A DNA stretch of 23,620 nt, from NCBI GenBank assembly GCA_900556975.1, contig USQZ01000027.1, positions 1 through 23,620 of the forward strand. Direction: 5' to 3'. Shown here piece by piece: positions 14,784-21,977 of this stretch (position 1 is its first letter; each line of letters opens with the position of its first letter). The position numbers and the translations under genes were made by a program. Source of the stretch: an uncultured Clostridium sp. Its GTDB lineage: Bacteria; Bacillota; Clostridia; TANB77; CAG-508. The notes under the pieces were generated by a model. That model ran no database searches. It saw only the letters and a program-made list of their open reading frames with translations, and was not told where the DNA came from.

Positions 14784-15653
14784 ATGGAAATAAAAGAAAC
14801 AGTAGAACAACTAAACAGATCAAACGCTTATATTGAAAGAAAGAAATATGCAGAGGCTGATAAGATTTTGGACAAACTTTTAAAAGAAATAGAGCCTGTT
14901 GAAATTGATAATCATGGCAGAGTTTTAGATTTTACAAATAGATTGGAATTCTTTTTGTATTGTCATATGGATAGGAAGATTAATATTTCATGGAGCAGAA
15001 ACTTTTTATCTGATATTTATTTACAAAAAGGTATAATATTATTTGAGAATAAAAGTTTCAAAGAGGCGATTAATTTCTTTGAAAAAGCTTTGAAATGGAA
15101 TCCAGCAAGTATGCATATTTATAATGAGATACTTGAAGCTTGTATTGGAATGAGAGATTACACAAAGTTTGATCATTATTTCCAAAAAGCTATTAAATAT
15201 GCGGTACGTCCATTTGATTTAGCAATGCTTTATAAAAAGCTTGGATATGTTTGGATTGAGAAAGGACAAGATGAAATAGCTTATAATTTGTTTTTATATA
15301 GTAAGTTGTTTTTCCCAAGAAAAGAAGCTGATACAGAAATTGCTTTTTTGGAGAAGAGATTTGGAACTAAGCTTAAATATTATCCTGATTTAGGAACTAT
15401 TGAATATTTAAAAAGAAAAGATTTATTATATAAGAGACCTGATTATATAATTCCTGCATATACTTCTTTAATAAAGGCTATGCAAGATATAATGATTAAA
15501 GAAGAATTTCAAACAAGAGAAAATTATTTATTGTTAATAGATTATTATCATGGGTTATATTTCCATAATCCAGGTGGCTTGATTCACTCAGCATTACTTG
15601 CTGTTCAAAGGGAGTATGAACTTAAATTCCCTGTTACGAAGGAGGAGAAATAA
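14784..15653 (+). CDS. TPR-repeat protein
   Basis: 289 residues, cytoplasmic. I chose ATG 14784 because GGAGGG (14772-14777) ends six bases before it; the in-frame ATG at 14778 touches the RBS. Tetratricopeptide-like helices are visible: YIERKKYAEADKILDKLL near the N terminus, GIILFENKSFKEAINFFEKALKWNPAS (about 90-116, the best TPR), and GYVWIEKGQDEIAYNLFLYSKLFFP (about 155-179). The C-terminal part has RPDYIIPAYTSLIKAMQDIM and a Tyr-rich helix. It probably scaffolds protein contacts; the partner is unknown. It ends in a one-base stop/start overlap with the next gene. Confidence 0.82.
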   Translation: MEIKETVEQLNRSNAYIERKKYAEADKILDKLLKEIEPVEIDNHGRVLDFTNRLEFFLYCHMDRKINISWSRNFLSDIYLQKGIILFENKSFKEAINFFEKALKWNPASMHIYNEILEACIGMRDYTKFDHYFQKAIKYAVRPFDLAMLYKKLGYVWIEKGQDEIAYNLFLYSKLFFPRKEADTEIAFLEKRFGTKLKYYPDLGTIEYLKRKDLLYKRPDYIIPAYTSLIKAMQDIMIKEEFQTRENYLLLIDYYHGLYFHNPGGLIHSALLAVQREYELKFPVTKEEK

Positions 15654-15841
15654 TGGGATTTTTTGTTGAAAGAGAAGATTGTACTAATGGAAGAATTATA
15701 AAAACTGGAGACAATGTCAGAGTGGTTGAAACTGATGAAAGAGGTTTTGTAATTGCTATATTAGGTGATGAATATATGGTAAGCGTTAATGGTGATGTTA
15801 GAAATTATTTTGAAGATGAAATAGCATGGATTGATGCTTAA
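15653..15841 (+). CDS. Small SH3/KOW-like beta protein, 62 residues
   Basis: A small acidic protein encoded directly after the TPR gene; the A of its ATG is the last base of that gene's TAA, and GGAGGAG lies seven bases upstream. Residues 16-60 (IKTGDNVRVVETDERGFVIAILGDEY, then MVSVNGDVRNYFEDEIAWID) alternate strand-like segments with turns as in SH3/KOW barrels (G-D-x-V-R-V ... G-x-V-x-x-I ... Y-x-V-x-x-x-G). I do not recognise a named family. The tight coupling suggests it works with the TPR protein or the downstream ADP-ribose hydrolase. Confidence 0.7.
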   Translation: MGFFVEREDCTNGRIIKTGDNVRVVETDERGFVIAILGDEYMVSVNGDVRNYFEDEIAWIDA

Positions 15842-15866
15842 GATGTAGTAAAGGAAAAGGATTTTT

Positions 15867-17369
15867 ATGAATAGTAAAGACGGTATAATTGGTTTAGCAG
15901 TAGGGGATGCTATGGGTGTTCCAATTGAATTTATGTCAAGAGATAAGCTTATGGATAATCCAGTAACGCAAATGCTGGATAGAGGAAGCCATAATCAGCC
16001 AAAAGGAACTTGGTCTGATGACACTTCTTTAACTCTTGCAACAATGGATTCGATAATTCACTGCTTTGGAATTTCTACAGAAGATATGGGAAATAGATTT
16101 GTTAATTGGATGGAAAAGGCAGAGTATACTGCAACAGGTGAAAGGTTTGATATAGGAAGGACTACATTGATTGCTCTTGCTAAATTTGAAAAAGAAGGAC
16201 ATCCTTTTGAGAGCGGTTCTACGGCAGAGGATAGTAATGGGAATGGTTCTTTAATGAGAATGCTTCCAATTGCTTATTATTGTTATAGTGCACATTTGCA
16301 ACCAAATGATATATTAGATGTTGTGAAAAAAGTATCATATATAACACATGCTCATGAGGTAAGCGTACTAGGATGTTATATTTATGTTATGTATGCTATA
16401 AAATTGCTTGAGAAAAAATCTAAATTTGATGCGTACAGAGAAATACAACAGCTTAGTTATTCTAGATTTTCTAGGAGTTCAATAGAATTATATAATAGAA
16501 TTTTGAAGAAAAATATTAGAGAAATGCCATTGGAATCTATTAGATCAACAGGTTATATTGTTGATACATTAGAGGCTACGTTATGGGTTTTTATGAATAC
16601 AGAAAATTATAATCAAGCAGTTATTGGTGCAATTAATTTAGGTGACGATACAGACACAATAGGTGCATGTACAGGTGGACTTGCTGGATTATTCTATGGC
16701 TTGAAGTCAATTAATCCTGAGTGGAGAATTGATTTAAAAAGATATATTTATATTAGAAATATGTGTGATGAGTTTGATAAAGCCTTACGTTCGAGTAGTA
16801 AAAAGTTTGATAAACCTGAGCCTGTATATGGCAATGAAGAACATATTGTAAAAATTATTTTAGGTGATATTACAAAATTAAATGTTGATGCATATGTGAA
16901 TTCTGCTAATAATTCACTATTAGGTGGAGAAGGTGTGGATGGTGCAATACATAGAGCTGCTGGACTAGAGTTATTGAATAAGTGTAAAGAGTTAAAGGGA
17001 TGCAAAACGGGTGAGGCTAAGATTACACATGGATATAATTCAAAAGCTGATTATATAATTCATACAGTTGCGCCCAAATGGTATGATTCACCTAATATAG
17101 ATAAGGAAAAAGTTTTAAGACAATGCTATGAAAATTCATTGGAATTGGCGGTTGATTTTGGATGCAAGAGAATTGCTTTTCCTTGCTTAGGAATGGGTGT
17201 ATATGGTTGTCCGGTTGAAATTGGTGGTAAGATTGCAATTGATTTTGCAATTGCTGAAGCAAGAAAGAAATTTCCTGAAATTGAGTCAATATACTTGATT
17301 TGTTATGAAATGTCTGCTTATGAATTTTATATGAAGTATTTTAAAGAAAAACTTGAAGAGAAAAAATAA
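15867..17369 (+). CDS. ADP-ribosylglycohydrolase-macro domain fusion
   Basis: 500 residues, cytoplasmic, joining two enzymes that remove ADP-ribose. Residues 1-300 are a DraG/ARH-type hydrolase: GLAVGDAMGVPIEF (9-22), GTWSDDTSL with metal ligands D51 and D52 (47-55), NGSLMRMLP (126-134), and LGDDTDTIGACTGGLAG (258-274) with further metal-binding Asp residues. Residues 325-497 are a macro domain: GDITKLNVDAYVNSANNSLLGG (333-354), GVDGAIHRAAG (356-366, MacroD-type), and GVYGCPVEIG (444-453). All key motifs are present in both halves. DraG-type enzymes typically cleave Arg- or Ser-linked ADP-ribose, MacroD-type enzymes Asp/Glu-linked esters and O-acetyl-ADP-ribose, so the fusion may cover several linkages. 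It is last gene of the transketolase operon. No ADP-ribosyltransferase is in the window. Confidence 0.92.
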   Translation: MNSKDGIIGLAVGDAMGVPIEFMSRDKLMDNPVTQMLDRGSHNQPKGTWSDDTSLTLATMDSIIHCFGISTEDMGNRFVNWMEKAEYTATGERFDIGRTTLIALAKFEKEGHPFESGSTAEDSNGNGSLMRMLPIAYYCYSAHLQPNDILDVVKKVSYITHAHEVSVLGCYIYVMYAIKLLEKKSKFDAYREIQQLSYSRFSRSSIELYNRILKKNIREMPLESIRSTGYIVDTLEATLWVFMNTENYNQAVIGAINLGDDTDTIGACTGGLAGLFYGLKSINPEWRIDLKRYIYIRNMCDEFDKALRSSSKKFDKPEPVYGNEEHIVKIILGDITKLNVDAYVNSANNSLLGGEGVDGAIHRAAGLELLNKCKELKGCKTGEAKITHGYNSKADYIIHTVAPKWYDSPNIDKEKVLRQCYENSLELAVDFGCKRIAFPCLGMGVYGCPVEIGGKIAIDFAIAEARKKFPEIESIYLICYEMSAYEFYMKYFKEKLEEKK

Positions 17370-17374
17370 AGAAT

Positions 17375-17449
17375 AATATAGATAAAATTGTTGTATTTTA
17401 AGGTTAGTTTAACTTGACATGATATAATGATTTTATCTATATTTTTTTG
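17375..17449 (+). terminator. Terminator of the transketolase operon
   Basis: AATATAGATAAAAT (17375-17388) pairs perfectly with ATTTTATCTATATT (17430-17443) across a 41-base loop, followed by a run of T to 17448. The loop contains a smaller TTAA...TTAA stem. The large loop is unusual for a terminator, but its position and U tract fit. Confidence 0.65.
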
Positions 17450-17479
17450 TATATAAAATAACGATATTTAATTCAAAAA

Positions 17480-17601
17480 GAATATTATATTTAATTTCTT
17501 GAGTGACGCGCAGTTTGAAAGTTTTTACCTAGCTGACTAAACAAAGTTTAGTCAGCGGTAAAATTTTTTAGCAAGGAACGAAAAAATTAAATATAATATT
17601 C
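17480..17601. repeat. Inverted-repeat element with nested hairpin upstream of ftsE
   Basis: Perfect 18-base terminal inverted repeats: GAATATTATATTTAATTT (17480-17497) and its complement (17584-17601). Inside, GCTGACTAAAC (17532-17542) pairs with GTTTAGTCAGC (17546-17556) around AAA, extended by TTTTTACC/GGTAAAA. The sequence between arms (GACGCGCAG, GCAAGGAACG) is GC-richer than its surroundings. It is non-coding. It resembles a MITE-sized element or a structured RNA. Its layout is loosely like the 11965 and 21800 repeats, but the sequence is different. Confidence 0.7.
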
Positions 17602-17639
17602 TGCTTGCATACAATAATAGAATTTTTCAATTTTTTCTA

Positions 17640-17668
17640 TTGCAAATATAGTCTATTATTGGTATTAT
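17640..17668 (+). promoter_or_regulatory. Promoter of the ftsEX operon
   Basis: TTGCAA (17640-17645), 17 bases, TATTAT (17663-17668), 45 bases before the ftsE start. CAATAATAG (17612-17620) and CTATTATTG (17653-17661) form a 9-base inverted repeat whose right half lies within the spacer, a possible operator. Confidence 0.55.
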
Positions 17669-17713
17669 TATGTGGTAAAGAAGCAAATTTAGTCAAATTA
17701 TGAGGAGATAAAA

Positions 17714-18394
17714 ATGATTGAATTTAAAAATGTAAGTAAAGTTTATGATACTGGAACAGAAGCGGTTCATAATGCTAATTTTAAAATAGATAAAGGTGAA
17801 TTCGTTTTCTTAGTTGGTTCATCTGGTTCAGGTAAATCAACATTAATAAAATTAATTTTGAAAGAAGAAGAACCTACAAAAGGTAATATAATAATTAATG
17901 GAAAAGATACAACTTTTTTGAAACCTAAAAGAGTACCTTTTCTAAGAAGAAGTATGGGAGTTGTTTTCCAGGATTTCAGATTGTTACCTGACAAAACAGT
18001 TTATGAAAATGTAGCATTTGCTATGTATATTGTAAAAGCTACGCCAAGACATATAAAAAGACAGGTCCCTATGGTTTTATCTTTAGTAGGACTTAGCGCT
18101 AAAGCAAAAATGTATCCTAATGAGTTATCTGGTGGTGAGCAACAAAGAGTTGCACTTGCAAGAGCTTTAGTTAATAATCCATCAATGATTATTGCTGACG
18201 AGCCTACAGGAAACTTGGATCCAGATACAGCATGGGAAATTATGAATCTATTAAATGACATTAATTTAAGAGGAACTACAGTTGTTATGGCAACGCATGC
18301 TAAGAATATAGTTGATGAGATGAATAAAAGAGTTATTCATATTGATAAAGGAAACATAATCAGCGATAGAAAAGGCGGATATGAAGAAGTTTAA
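17714..18394 (+). CDS. ftsE: Cell-division ABC transporter ATP-binding protein FtsE
   Basis: 226 residues, the standard FtsE length. It is the cytoplasmic ATPase that works with FtsX to switch on peptidoglycan hydrolysis outside the membrane during growth or division. All ABC motifs are present: Walker A GSSGSGKST (about 35-43), Q-loop VFQDFRLLPDKTVYENVAF (the RLLP is typical of FtsE), signature LSGGEQQRVALARAL (about 138-152), Walker B IIADEPTGNLD, and H-loop ATHA. The RBS is GAGGAG nine bases upstream of ATG. First gene of a four-gene operon. Confidence 0.96.
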   Translation: MIEFKNVSKVYDTGTEAVHNANFKIDKGEFVFLVGSSGSGKSTLIKLILKEEEPTKGNIIINGKDTTFLKPKRVPFLRRSMGVVFQDFRLLPDKTVYENVAFAMYIVKATPRHIKRQVPMVLSLVGLSAKAKMYPNELSGGEQQRVALARALVNNPSMIIADEPTGNLDPDTAWEIMNLLNDINLRGTTVVMATHAKNIVDEMNKRVIHIDKGNIISDRKGGYEEV

Positions 18395-18420
18395 AATAAA
18401 AAGATAAAAGGTGATTGAAA

Positions 18421-19341
18421 GTGAGATATAATATTTTAACGTATCACATTGGTGAAGGAATTAGAAATTTATTTAAAAATAAAAAATCAACAATTGCTTC
18501 TTTGTGTATTATGATGGCAACTATGCTTATGTTTGGTATATTTTTTATAATAGGTGAAAACATTAATCATATAATGAAGACAATAGAAGAAGATCAAGGA
18601 ATGCAAGTTTTCATAATTGATGAAGCAAGTAGTAAGGAAGTTCAAGAAGTTAGAGATATGATAAGTGGTATAGATGGTGTTGCTTCTGCTACAATATATA
18701 CTAAACAAGATGCTTTAGATGAAATGAAAGTTAGATTAAAAAACAATCAAGATGTTCTTGCAGGATATGATGAAGACAATAATATTTTCCCAGATTCAGT
18801 TATTGTAAAATTAACAGATTTACAAAAGAGTGCGGAAGTTCAAGAAAAAATAAAAAATATAGAAATTGACGGAAAAAAATATGTTGATCCAGATATAAGA
18901 AGTAGTGATAAAACAATAAATGCTTTAATTAACATAGCAAACGGTATAAAAATTATTACTGGTGTTTTACTTGTATTGTTAATTGCAATTTCAATATTTA
19001 TTATTTCAAATACAATAAAATTAACAGTTCACGCAAGAAGAAAAGAAATTTCAATTATGAAATATGTTGGTGCAACTAATTCATTTATTCGTTGGCCATT
19101 TATAGTTGAAGGTATTATTATAGGAATAATATCTGCATTACTTACAATTTTAATTATATATGGTGGCTACACAGTTGTTGTTACTAAGATTTTAAATGTA
19201 TTTAATAGTATAAATGTTACTGTGTCACTACTTACATTTGCAGACATGTATAAAATAATTTTAGTTGTATATATGGTTTTAGGAATTGGAATTGGTGCAT
19301 TAGGAAGTAGTATTTCTATGAGGAAATATTTGGAGGTTTAG
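18421..19341 (+). CDS. ftsX: Cell-division protein FtsX
   Basis: 306 residues from GTG 18421, placed by AAAAGGTGAT just upstream; the alternative TTG at 18415 overlaps that RBS. Inner-membrane partner of FtsE. One membrane helix lies at about residues 26-47 (TIASLCIMMATMLMFGIFF...). An extracellular domain of about 120 residues follows, in which FtsX contacts its hydrolase (MQVFIIDEASSKEVQEVRD...). Then come three helices near 175-195 (ITGVLLVLLIAISIFII), 225-250 and 275-295. The cytoplasmic KLTVHARRKEISIMKYVGATNSFIRWPF motif before the third helix is diagnostic of FtsX. The gap to ftsE is 26 bases. Confidence 0.95.
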   Translation: MRYNILTYHIGEGIRNLFKNKKSTIASLCIMMATMLMFGIFFIIGENINHIMKTIEEDQGMQVFIIDEASSKEVQEVRDMISGIDGVASATIYTKQDALDEMKVRLKNNQDVLAGYDEDNNIFPDSVIVKLTDLQKSAEVQEKIKNIEIDGKKYVDPDIRSSDKTINALINIANGIKIITGVLLVLLIAISIFIISNTIKLTVHARRKEISIMKYVGATNSFIRWPFIVEGIIIGIISALLTILIIYGGYTVVVTKILNVFNSINVTVSLLTFADMYKIILVVYMVLGIGIGALGSSISMRKYLEV

Positions 19342-19348
19342 AGTTTAA

Positions 19349-20506
19349 TTGAAAAAGATTAAATTTAAAATTGTTGTAATAGTTGTGGCTATATTTGCAA
19401 TTTTAGCTTTATATCCCAAAAAGGTTTCATCAGATTATGTATCAAATTTGCGTGATCAACAAGCAAATTTACAAAGTCAGCTTGAAGCTTCAAATGCACA
19501 AGTTGAAATAATTCAATCTGATGTTTCTGAATTAGTTAATGAAGTGGCACAATTAAATGAACAAATAACTTCACAGCAATTAGAGGTTCAATTATTGCAA
19601 ACACAGAAAAAAGAATTACAAACCAAAATAGAAGAAACAGAAAATGATTTAAATAAAGCGATTGAAGATTATAATAAACAAAAAACTCAATTAGAAACTA
19701 GATTAGTAGCTTCATATAAAGCGGGGAATACAACTTATTTGGATTTGTTATTACAATCAAGTTCGTTGTCAGAATTTATTTCTAATTATTATATGATTTC
19801 AAAAATTGTTGAGTCTGATCAATTATTATTAACTCAGATTGAAGAAGAAAAAAAGCAATTAGAGTTGTCAAAGTTAGAATTAAAAAAGCAAAAAAAACAA
19901 TTGTCAGAAACAACGGAAGAGAGTGAAAATAAAGCAGTTGCATTAGAGAATATGATAGTTATAAAAAATAATTATATTAGTCAATTATCTGCAGAGGAAG
20001 CTAAATATGCAAATGACATTATTACAATGCAAACAGAAATAAAAAAGGTTGAAGCTGAAATTTTAACAGCTGCTACATTAAATATCGGTTATGATTATGT
20101 CGGTGGTGAGATGGCTTGGCCTGTACCGGGACATACAATAATTACATCAAACTTTGGAATGAGAACACACCCTATTACAGGTGTATATAAATTACACACA
20201 GGTGTTGATATATCAGCATCAATAGGTGATACGTTTATTGCAGCTAATGATGGTGTAGTTGCTAAAGCTGAATATAACACTGCATATGGAAATATGGTTT
20301 TAATTAATCATGGTGGTGGAGTTTCAACATTATATGCTCATGGTTCTCAGATAATGGTTCAAGTAGGACAAGAGGTAAAAAGAGGTGATGAGGTTTTAAA
20401 AGTTGGAAGTACAGGATATTCAACAGGACCACATGCACATTTTGAGGTAAGGATTAATGGACAATATGTTGATCCTATGCCATATATTACTACGAAGAAT
20501 AATTAA
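19349..20506 (+). CDS. Secreted coiled-coil M23 (LytM) peptidase, likely FtsEX partner, paralogue 1
   Basis: 385 residues from a TTG start, seven bases after ftsX, with GGAGG 12 bases upstream. An N-terminal hydrophobic segment (KIVVIVVAIFAILALYP, about 7-23) is a signal peptide or anchor. Residues 30-245 form a long coiled coil of the PcsB/CwlO/EnvC kind, with the PcsB-N hallmark RLVASYKAGNTTYLDLLLQSSSLSEFISNYYMI (about 118-150). The C-terminal M23 domain has HTGVDIS and HAHFEV, which carry the zinc ligands, so it should be a working peptidoglycan endopeptidase. By analogy with FtsEX-EnvC and FtsEX-CwlO, FtsX would hold the coiled coil and ATP use would release the hydrolase. The direct activation is an inference. 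Confidence 0.92.
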   Translation: MKKIKFKIVVIVVAIFAILALYPKKVSSDYVSNLRDQQANLQSQLEASNAQVEIIQSDVSELVNEVAQLNEQITSQQLEVQLLQTQKKELQTKIEETENDLNKAIEDYNKQKTQLETRLVASYKAGNTTYLDLLLQSSSLSEFISNYYMISKIVESDQLLLTQIEEEKKQLELSKLELKKQKKQLSETTEESENKAVALENMIVIKNNYISQLSAEEAKYANDIITMQTEIKKVEAEILTAATLNIGYDYVGGEMAWPVPGHTIITSNFGMRTHPITGVYKLHTGVDISASIGDTFIAANDGVVAKAEYNTAYGNMVLINHGGGVSTLYAHGSQIMVQVGQEVKRGDEVLKVGSTGYSTGPHAHFEVRINGQYVDPMPYITTKNN

Positions 20507-20527
20507 TGTAATTGGGAGGAATTTATA

Positions 20528-21760
20528 TTGAAACACATAAGAAACAAGAAAATTGTAGCTGTTTTGATTAGTATTTTAATTGTTACGATTTTGGGAAATA
20601 TTTTAGTTAGTTTTGCTGCAACTTCTTCGGCGGATTTGGAAAAAGAACGAAAAGCGAATGAGAGCAAAATAAACGAAGCGAAAGATGAGCAAAATGAAGT
20701 TAGAACGAAAATGACAGCGATTCAAAAAGAAGTTGAAGAATTGAACGCAAAAATTGCAAGTTATGAAAATGAGATTGATGATTTAACATCACAAATTGAT
20801 GAAACGTCTGCAAATATTGATACAATGACTCAAGAACTTACTCAAAAAGAGAAAGAACTTGAGGAAAAAGAAGAATTACTAAAGAAAAGATTAGTTGCTT
20901 CTTATAAAGCAGGAAGTACATCTTATTTAGATGTTTTATTGAGTTCAGGAAGTTTAACAAGCTTTTTATCTAATTATTATTTAATAGAACAATTAGCTGA
21001 ATCAGATCAAAAATTGATTGATACAATTACAACTACAAAAAATCAAGTTGCCGAAGCTAAAGTACAATTAGAAGAAAATAAAAAATCTTTAGAAGATGCT
21101 AGAGAATTACAAGAAAATAAAAAGAAAGCTTTAGATGTTAATAAGAGTGAAAAAAATGAAAAGGTTGCTCAGCTAAGTGATGAAGATAAAAAATTGCAAC
21201 AACAAATAGAAGATATGCAATCGCAAGATTCTGCAATTAGAGCTGCAATTAAAAAGGCACAAGTTGCCGAAGAGGCTGCAAAAAAAGCAGCTGAAGCTAA
21301 TAAAAATAATGGAAATAAAAACAATGGTAATAATAGTTCAAGTCCTTCATCAAATCCAGGAGGATTCATATATCCGGTCCCATCTGCATATGCTAAAATA
21401 ACTACAGGTTTATATTATTCTAATGGTTCTTATCATGGTGGAGTTGATTTCGGATCTGGAGGAATTGCAGGTCAACCAGTATATGCTGTTAAATCTGGTA
21501 AAGTTATACTTGCACTTGCATTAACAACAAGTTATGGAAATTATGTAGTAATTGATCATCATGATGGTACATATACTTTATATGCTCATGGTCAAGCAGG
21601 TTCAATTTGTGTTTCACCTGGTCAAAGTGTTTCACAAGGACAGCAAATTATGAAAGTTGGAAGTACTGGAAATTCAACAGGAGCACATTTGCATTTTGAA
21701 GTAAGAGTAAGTCCAGGTGGATATAACAACCGTGTAAGTCCTTTAAAGTATTTACCATAA
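20528..21760 (+). CDS. Secreted coiled-coil M23 (LytM) peptidase, paralogue 2
   Basis: 410 residues from a TTG start, eight bases after GGAGG and 21 bases after paralogue 1. The signal peptide covers about residues 1-31 (VLISILIVTILGNILVSFAA, likely cleavage after FAA). The coiled coil spans about 35-255 and includes RLVASYKAGSTSYLDVLLSSGSLTSFLSNYYLI, nearly the same as in paralogue 1. An Asn/Gly/Ser-rich linker (about 258-280) leads to the M23 domain with zinc-binding HGGVDFG and HLHFEV. The two genes are tandem duplicates that have diverged in the linker and domain surface. Having two active hydrolases behind one FtsEX suggests divided roles, for example septal and lateral wall. Followed by a GC-rich hairpin. 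Confidence 0.92.
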   Translation: MKHIRNKKIVAVLISILIVTILGNILVSFAATSSADLEKERKANESKINEAKDEQNEVRTKMTAIQKEVEELNAKIASYENEIDDLTSQIDETSANIDTMTQELTQKEKELEEKEELLKKRLVASYKAGSTSYLDVLLSSGSLTSFLSNYYLIEQLAESDQKLIDTITTTKNQVAEAKVQLEENKKSLEDARELQENKKKALDVNKSEKNEKVAQLSDEDKKLQQQIEDMQSQDSAIRAAIKKAQVAEEAAKKAAEANKNNGNKNNGNNSSSPSSNPGGFIYPVPSAYAKITTGLYYSNGSYHGGVDFGSGGIAGQPVYAVKSGKVILALALTTSYGNYVVIDHHDGTYTLYAHGQAGSICVSPGQSVSQGQQIMKVGSTGNSTGAHLHFEVRVSPGGYNNRVSPLKYLP

Positions 21761-21777
21761 TAAATTATGATATAGAC

Positions 21778-21799
21778 AGGGCGTTTTTAATAGCGCCCT
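21778..21799 (+). terminator. Short hairpin after the M23 operon
   Basis: AGGGCG (21778-21783) pairs with CGCCCT (21794-21799) around a 10-base T-rich loop. The following bases, AATTTCT, are a weak tail, so termination may be partial. The repeat at 21800 follows at once. Confidence 0.5.
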
Positions 21800-21950
21800 A
21801 ATTTCTATAGTAAAAAGTTCTTTGAGCTTCTGATTATAGAAATTAATAATGCACAGAAATTTGCTTTGCAAATTTTGCGCACGAACAAAAACGTGGTCTT
21901 AAAAATGTTATAATAAGTACAAATATTATAAATAGTCCGCTTTTGTTTTT
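21800..21950 (+). repeat. Structured intergenic repeat, copy 2
   Basis: Same three-hairpin plan as 11965-12115. H1: AATTTCTATA (21800-21809) with TATAGAAATT (21835-21844), different in sequence from copy 1 but still paired. H2: AAATTTGC-TTT-GCAAATTT (21857-21875). H3: 21883-21898 against 21934-21950, ending in a T run. 51 of 57 bases match copy 1 over 21842-21898. It ends 27 bases before the ctpA start. A TATAAT at 21909-21914 inside it has no proper -35 box. Confidence 0.75.
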
Positions 21951-21977
21951 TACAACATATGGAGGTAGAAAATAGTT

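Noticed and set aside
15867..17369. DarTG-type toxin-antitoxin system based on the macro domain
   Set aside because: The macro domain motif is MacroD-like and fused to a DraG domain, and no DarT-like ADP-ribosyltransferase gene is next to it.
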